This document shows, piece by piece, positions 1 to 12,144 of a DNA stretch of 64,000 bases. The notes under the pieces are model-generated. The model ran no database searches and was not told the origin of the DNA. It saw only the letters and a list, made by a program, of their open reading frames with translations. A program made the translations under genes and the position numbers. How positions within the stretch are numbered: position 1 is the stretch's first letter; the number at the start of each line of letters is the position of its first letter. This stretch comes from Buttiauxella noackiae ATCC 51607 (GTDB lineage: Bacteria; Pseudomonadota; Gammaproteobacteria; Enterobacterales; Enterobacteriaceae), in assembly GCF_001654865.1 (NCBI RefSeq), contig NZ_LXEO01000049.1:1-64000 (forward strand), read 5' to 3'.

Positions 1-20
1 CGGCTATATTCCTTACTGTT

Positions 21-46
21 GCGCTCTCCCCTCAAGGAGAGAGCGC
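21..46. repeat. Hairpin downstream of fusA
   Basis: An 8-bp perfect inverted repeat (GCGCTCTC at 21-28, GAGAGCGC at 39-46) with a 10-nt loop lies just past the fusA stop. A slipped alternative pairs 24-29 with 36-41. In E. coli tufA follows fusA here, so this is probably an intercistronic structure. No T-run follows on the minus strand, so termination is doubtful. Confidence 0.45.
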
Positions 47-74
47 GGGATCAATGTTTTTTAAAACCCGGGGC

Positions 75-2198
<2,124 letters not shown>

Positions 2199-2282
2199 CT
2201 ATATCCTGGGACGTTCATTTAAGTAACCCAAAGCGGGCAGCTCACATGAAGCGCCCGCTTGGTGACTAACACTCCGAAGGGA

Positions 2283-3321
<1,039 letters not shown>

Positions 3322-3344
3322 GAAATATACAACAATCCTGGATT

Positions 3345-3632
3345 TTACCAGGAAATATGTTGTTCGTGTTTAACCGTCAATGCAACGAAGTCAGTATAGC
3401 TGACCTTGCCTACACCGGTTGAAATTTGAGCAGTTAAGCCGCGGGCCTCGATATCTTCCTGCAGAGCATAGATAGAAATGGGGGCGGCGAGCAGTAAATC
3501 AAGGGCTTTGGTCCCTGAAAGGGCTGCAATGACCGCATCTTGCCGTAATAAAAGTTCATCGCCGTGTTTCACACAGCGCAGCAGCGATTCAAAATCGGTA
3601 TGAAAAGGTGAGTGTTGTAAAATATGCAGCAT
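3345..3632 (-). CDS. tusB: Sulfurtransferase complex subunit TusB
   Basis: TusB is a subunit of the TusBCD heterohexamer, which relays persulfide sulfur from TusA to TusE for 2-thiolation of the tRNA wobble uridine by MnmA. The product has 95 residues, the usual length, with a DsrH-like fold (N-terminal MLHILQHSPF, C-terminal VKHEQHISW). It is the last of three tightly packed genes, tusD-tusC-tusB, with a 6-bp gap after tusC. The str promoter begins just beyond its stop codon. Confidence 0.95.
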   Translation of the reverse strand: MLHILQHSPFHTDFESLLRCVKHGDELLLRQDAVIAALSGTKALDLLLAAPISIYALQEDIEARGLTAQISTGVGKVSYTDFVALTVKHEQHISW

Positions 3633-3638
3633 TTCGCC

Positions 3639-3998
3639 TCAGAAGGTTAGCACCACATCAAATTGGTGCAGCATTTCACACAATGCATCAGGCTCGAGCG
3701 GTTTAGCATCGAGAACCCAGGTTCTGTCTGGCGACAACCCTCGTTCACGGATGGAGGCCGCGCAGAGATAACACTGCTCGATATCGTACAATGGCAGCAC
3801 GCGGAAGGTCGCGATGTAATCTCTGGAGAGGATAAGGCCTGGTTGCTGATCTGGTATCAGTTGCATAACCCCATCACCAATGAAAAACACGCCGATGTTT
3901 TCGGTTAGTGCTGACGTGGCAAGTAAGGCATCCAGTCCTTCGCGCCCGCTGGCGCTTCCATGAGGCGCGGATTTAAATACGAATGCTACGCGCTTCAT
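3639..3998 (-). CDS. tusC: Sulfurtransferase complex subunit TusC
   Basis: TusC is a DsrF-like subunit of the TusBCD sulfur relay complex for mnm5s2U tRNA modification. The 119 residues begin [14 protein letters not shown], typical of the family, and the length is standard. It overlaps the tusD stop by one base, suggesting translational coupling. It probably has a structural role, because the active cysteine of the complex lies in TusD. Confidence 0.95.
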   Translation of the reverse strand: MKRVAFVFKSAPHGSASGREGLDALLATSALTENIGVFFIGDGVMQLIPDQQPGLILSRDYIATFRVLPLYDIEQCYLCAASIRERGLSPDRTWVLDAKPLEPDALCEMLHQFDVVLTF

Positions 3999-4384
3999 CA
4001 GAATTGTACCGTCCGATCACAGCTTAACGAAGCCTGAGCCAGTGCACCTAACCCACTAAGGGTGAAGCCAGGTTGCATATTATAGCAAGGTAAACCGAGC
4101 TGATTAGCTTGCTCTGCATCAGTAACGCCTCGACGCAGCGCTGCTGCAACACAGATATGCAATTCAACACCATGCTGTTCATTGAGTTGCTGCCATGCAC
4201 GAACAATATCAAATTCATCATTTGCCGGGGATGTAAGAAGGTTTGCGTTATAAACACCTTCACGGTAAAAGAACACGCTTTCTAATGTGTGCCCTTGAGC
4301 AATAACGGCCTGAGAAAATTGCAATGCACTACTCGCCTGCTGCGTACCATAAGCCGGGCCGGTCACCAGGATGGCAAAACGCAT
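3998..4384 (-). CDS. tusD: Sulfurtransferase TusD (catalytic subunit)
   Basis: TusD is the DsrE-like catalytic subunit of TusBCD and accepts persulfide from TusA. The product has 128 residues. The conserved active cysteine is Cys78 (in [13 protein letters not shown]), the same position as in E. coli. It overlaps yheO by one base at its start and tusC by one base at its end, so yheO-tusD-tusC-tusB reads as one transcription unit. Confidence 0.96.
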   Translation of the reverse strand: MRFAILVTGPAYGTQQASSALQFSQAVIAQGHTLESVFFYREGVYNANLLTSPANDEFDIVRAWQQLNEQHGVELHICVAAALRRGVTDAEQANQLGLPCYNMQPGFTLSGLGALAQASLSCDRTVQF

Positions 4385-5106
4385 TACTTATCCTGCCCCT
4401 GGAAATCACCGTTTTTGAATTGACGGATGTAGAGATAAACCGTGTGCTTAGAAATATTCAAACGATCCGCAACCTGATTAATCGCATCTTTGATATCAAA
4501 AATGCCTTTCTCATAGAGGTTCAGCACAATCTGCCGATTCTTGGCATTGTTGGATACATTGCGATCGGCATTCACCTCTTCAATCGTGAATTCCAGTGCC
4601 TGCATAACCAGATCTTCAACTGAGGACGCAAAGTTCACCGATGAAGCCACTTCAGGCGTTTCTGGCGGAATGAACGTCGACATAATTTGCGAGAAGGGAA
4701 CATCAAGGTTGATGTTGATACACAACAGGCCGATAACACGTTCATCACGATTACGAATGGCAATAGTCTCTGATTTCATCAGGACACCGCTTTTTGCACG
4801 GGTGAAATAGCATTTGGAAACGCTACTATCCGCACCAGTCATATCATGCAGCATACGTAAGGCAAGATCGGTAATTGGCGAGCCAATTTTGCGCCCAGTG
4901 TGTTCACCATTTGCGATGCGAATAGCGGAACACTTCAGATCTTGCAGCGAGTGCAACACGATTTCACAGTGAGAACCAATCAGCATCGCTAACCCGTCCA
5001 CCACCGCTTCGTAGGATTTTAATATTTCAAAGTCGGTTTGTTCGAAAGGACGCTGGTCCAGTAAATCAAGCTCACTGGTTTCATTGGTTAAAAGCGAATT
5101 GGACAT
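4384..5106 (-). CDS. yheO: YheO-type transcriptional regulator (PAS-like plus HTH)
   Basis: This is a 240-residue DNA-binding protein of the YheO/DauR family. Residues ~20-140 form the YheO-like PAS domain, with the conserved [21 protein letters not shown] stretch. The C-terminus (~190-235) carries a helix-turn-helix ([20 protein letters not shown]) typical of recent HTH_22 domains. It heads the tusDCB cluster with a one-base overlap. The regulated genes are not known from sequence; the E. coli relative DauR controls D-arginine catabolism, but that function should not be transferred here without evidence. Confidence 0.9.
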   Translation of the reverse strand: MSNSLLTNETSELDLLDQRPFEQTDFEILKSYEAVVDGLAMLIGSHCEIVLHSLQDLKCSAIRIANGEHTGRKIGSPITDLALRMLHDMTGADSSVSKCYFTRAKSGVLMKSETIAIRNRDERVIGLLCININLDVPFSQIMSTFIPPETPEVASSVNFASSVEDLVMQALEFTIEEVNADRNVSNNAKNRQIVLNLYEKGIFDIKDAINQVADRLNISKHTVYLYIRQFKNGDFQGQDK

Positions 5107-5244
5107 TTAAAGATACCACCCTCTACAGAGAGCCTGTCGCGCTTAAATGGTGTCAGGGCAGACTCATACTCGTTGTTGCGCAGCCTGCTAAGGTAATACA
5201 GCGTAAGAGGCGCTTTCCAGCTTTTATTATATCCTGCCTCAAAT

Positions 5245-5274
5245 AAAAAACCGCCGCCCCTGAGGACGGCGGTT
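5245..5274 (-). terminator. Rho-independent terminator of fkpA
   Basis: Reading the minus strand, AACCGCCG pairs with CGGCGGTT (5267-5274 with 5249-5256) and is followed by TTTTTT. It lies just past the fkpA stop, before yheO. Confidence 0.85.
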
Positions 5275-5283
5275 AATAATGCC

Positions 5284-6108
5284 TTATTTGCTCTTAGCTG
5301 CATCAGCTTCTGGAGCGGCTTCAGGTTTCGCGTCTGCTTTAGGCGCTGGTTTGATATCCAGCAGCTCAACGTCGAATACCAGTGTGGAGTTAGCCGGAAT
5401 TCCCGGAACGCCAGTTTTGCCATAAGCCAGTTCTGGTGGAATAACCAGTTTGATTTTCCCGCCTTTCTTCAGGTTTTTCAGGCCTTCAGTCCAACCTGGG
5501 ATTACGCCATCAAGACGGAAAGAGAGTGGCTCGCCACGGGTGTAAGAGTTATCAAACTCTTTACCGTCGATAAGCGTGCCTTTGTAGTTAACAACAACAG
5601 TATCGCTGTCAGTTGGTGCTTCACCTGTACCGGCTTTGTCGATTTTATACATCAGGCCAGTTGGGGAGGTTTTAACACCTTTCTCTTTTGCGAAAGTATC
5701 ACGGAAGGCTTTGCCTTTATCCGCATTTTCTTTAGCGTCTTTTTCCATTTTAGCTTGAGCAGAAGACTTCACGCGAGCTTCGAAAGCTTGCAGAGTCTGC
5801 TCAATTTCCTGATCGGATAATTTGCTCTTATCAGCAAATGCATCCTGAACACCGGCGATAAGCTGGTTTTTATCCAGAGTAATACCCAGCTTTTCTTGTT
5901 CTTTCAGAGAGTTTTCCATATAACGGCCCAGCGAAGCACCCAATGCATACGCAGATTTCTGGTCGTCATTTTTGAATGCCGCGTTGCTTGCAGCTGGGGC
6001 CGCAGTATCTTTAGCGGCTGCCGGAGTAGCAGGAGCAGCGAACGCCGGAGCGCTCAGGGCAACGGCCATCGTGGTCGCCAGTAGCGTTACTTTAAACAGT
6101 GATTTCAT
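5284..6108 (-). CDS. fkpA: Periplasmic FKBP-type peptidyl-prolyl isomerase FkpA
   Basis: FkpA catalyses cis-trans isomerisation of prolyl bonds and acts as a periplasmic chaperone. The ATG at 6108 (MKSLFKVTLLATTMA) was chosen over an in-frame upstream start because it begins a classical signal peptide (cleavage near AFA|APA, residue ~25) and has GGAG six bases before it. Residues ~45-135 form the N-terminal dimerisation domain, and ~150-250 the FKBP domain with GEPLSFRLDGVIPGW. An Ala/Pro/Lys-rich tail follows. The product has 274 residues. A sigma-E-like promoter lies upstream at 6221-6248. Confidence 0.97.
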   Translation of the reverse strand: MKSLFKVTLLATTMAVALSAPAFAAPATPAAAKDTAAPAASNAAFKNDDQKSAYALGASLGRYMENSLKEQEKLGITLDKNQLIAGVQDAFADKSKLSDQEIEQTLQAFEARVKSSAQAKMEKDAKENADKGKAFRDTFAKEKGVKTSPTGLMYKIDKAGTGEAPTDSDTVVVNYKGTLIDGKEFDNSYTRGEPLSFRLDGVIPGWTEGLKNLKKGGKIKLVIPPELAYGKTGVPGIPANSTLVFDVELLDIKPAPKADAKPEAAPEADAAKSK

Positions 6109-6220
6109 CCATTTCTCCAGGGCCGGGGCCTCTAACCCCAAGGTTATTATCAACTAAGAGATGTACTATAACGTCGTGGAAGAAATCTACACAATCTCTC
6201 CGCGCCATATCGAGACAAAT

Positions 6221-6248
6221 TCAGACTCTTTTTGTATAAAGAAGTTTC
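6221..6248 (-). promoter_or_regulatory. Candidate sigma-E promoter of fkpA
   Basis: On the minus strand GAAACTT (6242-6248) and TCTGA (6221-6225) are separated by exactly 16 bp, close to the sigma-E consensus GGAACTT-N16-TCTRA. It lies ~113 bp upstream of the fkpA ATG. fkpA is a known sigma-E regulon member in E. coli. Confidence 0.65.
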
Positions 6249-6334
6249 GTCATGAGTAAAACAGCGCTGTAACGTGCAGGATTTTTCAGTAGAATCGCCC
6301 GAAATTGTCCATCCGCAGGCCAGGAGTATTAGCC

Positions 6335-6553
6335 ATGCAACAGAAATCGACCGAACAGCGGCTAGAAGAACTTGAGAGTCGTCTCGCTTTCCAGGAGATT
6401 ACTATAGAAGAGTTAAATCAGACGGTAACGGCTCATGAATTGGAGATGGTCAAACTGCGCGAGCATTTCCGCTTGCTGGTTGAAAAACTAAAAGCCAGCC
6501 AGCCTTCGATGGTGGCATCAGAAGCCGAAGAGACTCCACCTCCGCATTACTAG
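6335..6553 (+). CDS. slyX: SlyX family protein
   Basis: SlyX is a small protein of unknown function. The ATG at 6335 ([16 protein letters not shown]) gives 72 residues, matching E. coli SlyX in length, and follows AGGAGT. Residues ~5-55 form a heptad-rich coiled coil ([20 protein letters not shown]). The conserved C-terminus ends TPPPHY. An upstream in-frame start at 6305 has no SD and no homology, so it was rejected. SlyX is convergent with slyD, and the two share the terminator at 6564-6593. Confidence 0.93.
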   Translation: MQQKSTEQRLEELESRLAFQEITIEELNQTVTAHELEMVKLREHFRLLVEKLKASQPSMVASEAEETPPPHY

Positions 6554-6563
6554 TTACCAAAAG

Positions 6564-6593
6564 AAAAGGCGTGTCAGTGACACGCCTTTTTTT
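6564..6593. terminator. Bidirectional terminator between slyX and slyD
   Basis: A perfect 12-bp stem, AAAAGGCGTGTC (6564-6575) with GACACGCCTTTT (6579-6590), has an AGT loop. T-runs follow on the plus strand and A-runs precede it, so it can serve both convergent genes. Confidence 0.9.
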
Positions 6594-6605
6594 ATCTTTC
6601 GCAGA

Positions 6606-7190
6606 TTAGTGGCAACCGCAACCGCCGTTACCGCCACAGCCGCCTTTACCATGTTCATGGTCGTCGCCGTGACCGTGACCACCACAGCAACCACCTTCAT
6701 GGTCGTGATCGTGATGATGATCGTGCTCGCCGTGAACGTGGCCATGAGCCAGTTCTTCAGCAGTTGCTTCGCGAATCGCGATAACTTCTACGTTGAAGCT
6801 CAGGTTTTGGCCTGCCAGCATGTGGTTGCCATCAACAACAACGTGCTCATCTTCAACTGCAGTAATTTCAACTGGCACTGGGCCCTGGTCGGTGTCCGCC
6901 ATAAAGCGCATACCAACTTCCAGTTCATCAACGCCCATGAACACGTCTTTAGGAACGCGTTGCACCAGGTTTTCGTCATACTGGCCGTAAGCGTCATTTG
7001 CGCCAACATTCACGTCGAAACGATCACCAACAACGTGACCTTCCAGCGCAGTTTCCAGACCTGAAATCAGGGAGCCGTGACCATGCAGATAGTCCAGCGG
7101 CGCACTCACCGGAGACTCATCAACCAACACACCGTCTTCTGTACGTACCTGGTAAGCCAGGCTGACCACCAGGTCTTTTGCTACTTTCAT
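6606..7190 (-). CDS. slyD: FKBP-type peptidyl-prolyl isomerase and metallochaperone SlyD
   Basis: SlyD is a cytoplasmic prolyl isomerase and nickel-binding chaperone that contributes to hydrogenase maturation. Residues 1-~70 and ~130-150 form the FKBP domain, with the IF chaperone insert (~75-125) between. From ~150 the tail is extremely rich in His, Cys and Gly (repeats such as HDHHHDHDHEGGCCGGHGHG), the known metal-binding tail. The product has 194 residues, close to 196 in E. coli. The low-complexity tail produces long spurious frames on both strands. Confidence 0.97.
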   Translation of the reverse strand: MKVAKDLVVSLAYQVRTEDGVLVDESPVSAPLDYLHGHGSLISGLETALEGHVVGDRFDVNVGANDAYGQYDENLVQRVPKDVFMGVDELEVGMRFMADTDQGPVPVEITAVEDEHVVVDGNHMLAGQNLSFNVEVIAIREATAEELAHGHVHGEHDHHHDHDHEGGCCGGHGHGDDHEHGKGGCGGNGGCGCH

Positions 7191-7289
7191 GATATCTCCT
7201 GAGCGAGCGTGAGAAAAAAAACTGGCGCCGATTGTAGCGGAATTTAGCGCCGGTGTACCCTTAAGCTTAAAAAAAGCTGGGGCATCTCG

Positions 7290-7490
7290 CTAGTCTGGAT
7301 GAAAAATCCCAATGACTTGCTCTTGTTCGCGAACATGCTCACGAACTTGCTTATCCGCTTCACGCATTTGATGGCCGCACTTAACACACTCTACAATATC
7401 GACATTATTCTCACGCCACATCGCGAGGGAATCCCGCGCCTGGCATTCGGGGCAGACGGCCCCGGCAATAAAACGTTTACGCACCGGCAT
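7290..7490 (-). CDS. yheV: YheV family putative zinc ribbon protein
   Basis: This 66-residue protein has two CxxC knuckles (CPECQ near residue 12 and CVKCGH near residue 36), suggesting a zinc ribbon. The ATG at 7490 (MPVRKRFIAG) was preferred over a GTG at 7499 because it aligns with the E. coli protein and leaves AAGGTG as a possible SD. It lies 15 bp after kefB on the same strand, so it is probably cotranscribed with kefGB. No function is known. Confidence 0.88.
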   Translation of the reverse strand: MPVRKRFIAGAVCPECQARDSLAMWRENNVDIVECVKCGHQMREADKQVREHVREQEQVIGIFHPD

Positions 7491-7505
7491 TCGCTTCACC
7501 TTATT

Positions 7506-9314
7506 TTATTCAAACTCATCCCAACCATCGAACTGCCGACGCTCTTGCTGCATCTCGCGTTCGAAAATCTCTTCTAGCTCACGACGCGCTTCACGCACTC
7601 TGGAAATTTGAGCGTTATCGGTATGAATCGGCATTAACTCACGCAGCATACTCATATCCAGACGGCGGAAATGAAGTTGTGCACGATGCGCCTGATGAGG
7701 ATGCATCCCCAATGTCATTAGCGCCTTGCGCCCTAATTCCAACGCACTGGAGAAGGTTTCACGTGAGAACTGCGTCACTCCAGCTTGCAACAATTCATGC
7801 GCTTCTACACGCCCTCTTGCTCGCGCCAGTATCGCCAGATGTGGAAAGTGTTGTTGACACAAATGAACCACTTTCATTGTGTCTTCCGGCTCATTACAGG
7901 TAATCACAATAGATTTTGCCGTCTCGGCACCTGCTGAACGCAGCAACTCAAGTTCGGTAGCATCGCCGTAATAGACCTTGTAGCCATATTTACGCATCAG
8001 ACTGACAGAGCTAATGTCTCTCTCAAGAACTGTAATGCGCATTTTGTTCGCCATCAGTAAGCGGCCAATCACCTGCCCGAAACGTCCAAAGCCCACAATA
8101 ATGACTTGTGGCTGATCGTCTTCCACATAAGGCTTTTCATCGTTTTCGTCATCAGCAACATTAAATCGCCGCGCAAGAATGGCATCAACGCCTTTCATCA
8201 ATAGCGGTGTAGTCATCATTGAAAGTGTGACAGTCACCAGTAAGAGCGGCATTTGGTCACCGCTGAACAGCTTTTGAGATGAAGCCGTAGAGAAAAGTAC
8301 GAATGCGAACTCCCCGCCCTGGCTTAGCACGCCTGAAAACTGTAGACGCTCGGAGCTGCGCAAACCGAAAAACCACGACAGGCCATACAACACACCGCCT
8401 TTAACTGCTACCAGCACCACGACACCTAAAACAACCCAGAAGATATGTGTGTAAAGCACCCCGAGGTTTAATGCCATGCCAACGGAGATAAAGAACAAGC
8501 CGAGCAATAATCCTTTAAAAGGATCAATCGCGATTTCCAATTCGTGACGATATTCACTTTCAGCTAATAAGACGCCCGCGATGAATGTCCCAAGCGCCAT
8601 TGAGAAGCCCAGCGCATCCATAAATAACGCCGACCCCAACACCAACAGCAATGCCGCCGCAGTAAAGACTTCGCGCACACCGGAACCCGCAATAAAGCGG
8701 AACACAGGTTTTAGCAGATAACGCCCGCCAACCAACATCCCCGCAAAGGCCAGCACTTTGAAACCGATCTTTATCCAGTCGGTATGGCCGCCGTCATTAC
8801 CGGCCAACAACGGCACCAGCGCAATCGCCGGGATTACCGCCAAATCCTGGAACAGCAGCACGGAAAAACCGAGCTGCCCGGATTCATTGCGATTCATGCC
8901 TTTGTCGCGCATCAACTGTAGCGCCATTGCGGTGGAGGACATCGCAAGGCCAATACCGCCGACCACCGCCGCCTGCCAGGAGAACTTCGTCAGCATCAAC
9001 AACCCAGCAAGCACCACTGCGCTGAGCAACACCTGTGCGGCACCCACGCCAAATATCGAACGCCGTAACTGCCACAACTTCGATGGGTTCAGTTCCAGCC
9101 CGATGATAAACATCAGGAACACCACACCCAGCTCAGAGAAATGAAGAATTTCATCCACATCACTGATAAAACCTAACCCCCACGGCCCGATGGCTATACC
9201 TGCAAGCAGATATCCCAACACCGCGCCAATGCCCAAACGGGCGGCAATAGGCACAGCGACAACCGCAGCAAATAAAAACAGCACTCCTGCCAGTAATACG
9301 TCAGAACCTTCCAT
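7506..9314 (-). CDS. kefB: Glutathione-regulated potassium efflux antiporter KefB
   Basis: KefB is an inner-membrane K+/H+ antiporter gated by glutathione and its adducts. It protects against electrophiles by acidifying the cytoplasm. The start at 9314 ([10 protein letters not shown]) overlaps the kefG stop and gives 602 residues; the longer frame to 9443 only reads back into kefG. Residues ~1-380 form a CPA2 monovalent cation:proton antiporter domain with about 12 membrane segments. From ~400 there is a KTN/RCK Rossmann domain ([18 protein letters not shown]) that binds nucleotide and glutathione. KefG, encoded just upstream, is its ancillary partner. Confidence 0.97.
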   Translation of the reverse strand: MEGSDVLLAGVLFLFAAVVAVPIAARLGIGAVLGYLLAGIAIGPWGLGFISDVDEILHFSELGVVFLMFIIGLELNPSKLWQLRRSIFGVGAAQVLLSAVVLAGLLMLTKFSWQAAVVGGIGLAMSSTAMALQLMRDKGMNRNESGQLGFSVLLFQDLAVIPAIALVPLLAGNDGGHTDWIKIGFKVLAFAGMLVGGRYLLKPVFRFIAGSGVREVFTAAALLLVLGSALFMDALGFSMALGTFIAGVLLAESEYRHELEIAIDPFKGLLLGLFFISVGMALNLGVLYTHIFWVVLGVVVLVAVKGGVLYGLSWFFGLRSSERLQFSGVLSQGGEFAFVLFSTASSQKLFSGDQMPLLLVTVTLSMMTTPLLMKGVDAILARRFNVADDENDEKPYVEDDQPQVIIVGFGRFGQVIGRLLMANKMRITVLERDISSVSLMRKYGYKVYYGDATELELLRSAGAETAKSIVITCNEPEDTMKVVHLCQQHFPHLAILARARGRVEAHELLQAGVTQFSRETFSSALELGRKALMTLGMHPHQAHRAQLHFRRLDMSMLRELMPIHTDNAQISRVREARRELEEIFEREMQQERRQFDGWDEFE

Positions 9315-9868
9315 CAGCGGCCTCCCGGTAATGTCGGTGAAGCCAACCACTCGCCATAAGCTTTCGCATGGCTGGCCAGTTCCTGAGGAGATTGCCGACG
9401 CGCCCAATAAACAATCATCGGGTTCATCCAGTGCATACGGCACATGGCAGCAGTGAGTTCAAAAGGGCGCAAAATATCGGTCAACGGAAAACGGTTAAAC
9501 CCATCGTGCCGATAAGCACCTTCCGGCTCGCCGGTGGTTATGACACTACGCCAGTACTTTCCCGCCAGAGCAGTACCTCCGACACCACTGGCAAAACCAC
9601 GACTTAGAACGCGATCCAGCCACTCTTTGAGTAACGCTGGGCAGCTATAGGTATAGAGAGGGTGTTGAAAGACGATAACATCATGCTCTTGCAGTAATGC
9701 CTGCTCGCGATAGATATCAATAAAAAAGTCAGGATAGTGCGCATAAAGGTCATGCACAGTGACATTGGCAAGCTGCTGCGCCGGCTGGAGTAAGACGCGG
9801 TTTGCGACCGAGTCTTGTGACTCCGGATGGGCATATAGCAGCAAAACTTTCGGCGGCTGCGACATCAT
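9314..9868 (-). CDS. kefG: Potassium efflux ancillary protein KefG
   Basis: KefG is a flavodoxin-fold, NAD(P)H quinone oxidoreductase-like protein required for full KefB activity. The start at 9868 ([17 protein letters not shown]) gives 184 residues as in E. coli; the longer frame to 9889 is less likely. [20 protein letters not shown] near residues 75-95 is the conserved flavin-binding region. Its stop overlaps the kefB ATG (TGATG arrangement), indicating translational coupling. It is divergent from yheS. Confidence 0.96.
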   Translation of the reverse strand: MMSQPPKVLLLYAHPESQDSVANRVLLQPAQQLANVTVHDLYAHYPDFFIDIYREQALLQEHDVIVFQHPLYTYSCPALLKEWLDRVLSRGFASGVGGTALAGKYWRSVITTGEPEGAYRHDGFNRFPLTDILRPFELTAAMCRMHWMNPMIVYWARRQSPQELASHAKAYGEWLASPTLPGGR

Positions 9869-9990
9869 TACCCTCCAGGGCGTCGTCATAGTGATTTTTT
9901 TGGGCTACCATGCAGCCCGACGCGGTGCCAATGGCATCACGTTACCTTAATATAATGACAATTTAACATACTCTGAACATACGGCGCTTT

Positions 9991-11895
9991 ATGATTGTTT
10001 TCTCCTCGTTACAAATTCGTCGCGGTACCCGCGTTCTGCTGGATAACGCCACCGCTACCATCAATCCAGGCCAGAAAGTGGGTCTGGTAGGTAAAAACGG
10101 CTGCGGTAAATCCACGCTGCTGGCGCTGCTGAAGAACGAGATCAGCGCCGATGGCGGAAGTATGACCTATCCAGGTAACTGGGCGCTGGCTTGGGTAAAC
10201 CAGGAAACGCCTGCACTGGCAATGCCAGCTATTGAATATGTTATTGATGGTGACCGTGAATTCCGCCAGCTTGAAGCGGAACTAGCAAAAGCCAATGAGC
10301 GCAATGATGGCCATGCCATTGCGCTGGTGCACGGCAAGCTGGATGCGGTTGATGCCTGGACGATTCGCTCTCGCGCATCGAGCCTGCTGCACGGTTTAGG
10401 CTTCAGCAATGAGCAACTCGAACGCCCGGTCAGTGATTTTTCCGGTGGCTGGCGTATGCGCCTGAACCTGGCGCAAGCACTGATCTGCCGCTCAGATTTA
10501 CTTCTGCTCGATGAACCAACTAACCACCTGGACTTAGACGCCGTTATCTGGCTGGAACGCTGGCTGAAAAGCTATCAAGGCACACTGATTCTGATTTCCC
10601 ACGACCGTGACTTCTTAGACCCGGTAGTTGGAAAAATTATTCACATCGAACAAGAGTCGATGTTTGAATACACCGGCAACTATTCATCGTTTGAAGGCCA
10701 GCGCGCCACGCGCCTTGCTCAACAACAGTCGATGTTTGAAAGCCAGCAGGAGCGTGTCGCGCATCTGCAAAGCTTTATCGATCGTTTCAAAGCCAAAGCC
10801 AGTAAAGCAAAGCAAGCGCAAAGCCGCGTGAAGATGCTTGAACGCATGGAGTTAATTGCTCCGGCTCATGTCGATAACCCGTTCCATTTCAGTTTCCGCG
10901 CGCCTGAAAGTTTGCCGAACCCACTTTTGCGTATGGAAAAAGTCAGCGCGGGTTATGGCGAGCGCGTGATCCTTGACTCGATCAAACTGAATCTGGTTCC
11001 TGGCTCTCGCATCGGTCTGCTTGGTCGCAACGGCGCCGGTAAATCAACGCTGATTAAACTGCTGGCGGAGGAGATCAAACCTTTGCAGGGCGATATCGGC
11101 CTGGCAAAAGGAGTTAAGCTCGGTTACTTCGCGCAGCATCAGCTGGAATATTTACGCGCCGACGAATCCCCGTTGCAGCACCTGGCTCGTATCGCACCGA
11201 AAGAACTTGAACAGCAACTGCGAGATTACCTCGGCGGTTTCGGTTTCCGGGGCGATAAAGTCACCGAACAAACAGCTCGCTTCTCTGGCGGCGAAAAAGC
11301 GCGCCTGGTCCTTGCCTTGGTTGTCTGGCAGCGCCCTAACCTACTGCTGCTCGATGAACCGACCAACCACCTCGATCTCGATATGCGTCAGGCACTGACC
11401 GAAGCATTAATTGATTTCGAAGGCGCACTGGTTGTGGTTTCGCACGACCGTCACCTGTTGCGTTCCACTACCGACGATCTCTATCTGGTCCACGACGGGA
11501 AAGTTGAAGCCTTTGACGGCGATCTGGAAGATTATCAGCAGTGGCTTGTAGATCTGCAAAAGCAGGAAAACCAACCGCTTGATTCAGTAAAAGATAACGC
11601 AAACAGTGCGCAAGCGCGTAAAGACCAAAAACGCCGCGAGGCGGAATTACGCACCCAAACGCAACCGTTGCGTAAGCAAATCACGCAGCTTGAAAAGCAG
11701 ATGGAAAAACTGAACGTGCAGCTTGCAGCCGTCGAAGAAAAGCTGGCTGACAGTGCCATTTACGACCAAAGTCGCAAGGCAGAAATGACTGAATGCCTAC
11801 AAACTCAGGTAAAAGTGAAGTCGGCGTTGGAAGAGTGCGAAATGGAATGGCTGGATGCTCATGAGCAGTTAGAACAGATGATGCAAAGCGAATAA
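9991..11895 (+). CDS. yheS: ABC-F family ATP-binding protein YheS
   Basis: YheS is a soluble ribosome-associated ABC-F ATPase with two nucleotide-binding domains and no membrane segments. NBD1 has Walker A GKNGCGKST at ~34-42, signature SGGWRMRLNLAQA, and Walker B LLLLDEPTNHLDLD. NBD2 (~315-530) has GRNGAGKST, SGGEKARL, and a second LLLDEPTNHLDLD. The linker between them (~235-300) is helical and charged, as expected of the P-site tRNA-interaction motif. A coiled-coil C-terminus (~555-630) follows. At 634 residues it has the family length. ABC-F proteins act on stalled ribosomes; the specific YheS role is inferred. Confidence 0.96.
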   Translation: MIVFSSLQIRRGTRVLLDNATATINPGQKVGLVGKNGCGKSTLLALLKNEISADGGSMTYPGNWALAWVNQETPALAMPAIEYVIDGDREFRQLEAELAKANERNDGHAIALVHGKLDAVDAWTIRSRASSLLHGLGFSNEQLERPVSDFSGGWRMRLNLAQALICRSDLLLLDEPTNHLDLDAVIWLERWLKSYQGTLILISHDRDFLDPVVGKIIHIEQESMFEYTGNYSSFEGQRATRLAQQQSMFESQQERVAHLQSFIDRFKAKASKAKQAQSRVKMLERMELIAPAHVDNPFHFSFRAPESLPNPLLRMEKVSAGYGERVILDSIKLNLVPGSRIGLLGRNGAGKSTLIKLLAEEIKPLQGDIGLAKGVKLGYFAQHQLEYLRADESPLQHLARIAPKELEQQLRDYLGGFGFRGDKVTEQTARFSGGEKARLVLALVVWQRPNLLLLDEPTNHLDLDMRQALTEALIDFEGALVVVSHDRHLLRSTTDDLYLVHDGKVEAFDGDLEDYQQWLVDLQKQENQPLDSVKDNANSAQARKDQKRREAELRTQTQPLRKQITQLEKQMEKLNVQLAAVEEKLADSAIYDQSRKAEMTECLQTQVKVKSALEECEMEWLDAHEQLEQMMQSE

Positions 11896-11921
11896 ATTAA
11901 CTCACGAAAAGTATCACTTAT

Positions 11922-11953
11922 CCCGGGAGGTTTCTATAAGATAACATCCCGGG
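11922..11953. repeat. Inverted repeat after yheS
   Basis: CCCGGGA (11922-11928) and TCCCGGG (11947-11953) are separated by 18 nt, just past the yheS stop. No T-run follows, so it may be a weak or Rho-assisted 3' end structure. Confidence 0.35.
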
Positions 11954-11984
11954 TAATCTCCTATTTCATCGCATATTTGAATCT

Positions 11985-12067
11985 TATCGCAACGATAGAT
12001 TTGTCACATTGTGTATTCGTCAACGAATAGAGTACAACGGCAAAAGATAACAAATTTATTCGTTATC
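11985..12067. promoter_or_regulatory. Omptin upstream region with three inverted repeats
   Basis: Three inverted repeats lie in this AT-rich segment: TATCG-CAA-CGATA (11985-11997), TATTCGT-CA-ACGAATA (12014-12029), and an imperfect 22-bp palindrome with GATAAC/GTTATC arms (12046-12067). Their centres are roughly 30 and 35 bp apart. A TATATT at 12076-12081 just downstream could be a -10 element, which would put the third palindrome over the -35. They look like regulator binding sites for the omptin gene; the regulator is unknown, and no PhoP box was recognised. Confidence 0.4.
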
Positions 12068-12144
12068 GCGCGCGCTATATTTTACAGCCTTCTTAACAAG
12101 AATGGTCATAACATATAAAAACTCACCTCAATGGAATGAATATA

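Noticed and set aside
6554-7064. Repeat-rich frames over the slyD 3' end
   Set aside because: They come from the His/Asp/Gly-rich metal-binding tail of SlyD read in other frames; not a tandem-repeat element.
9315-9443. N-terminal extension of kefB
   Set aside because: The added residues are kefG DNA in another frame; the ATG at 9314 matches known KefB and overlaps the kefG stop.
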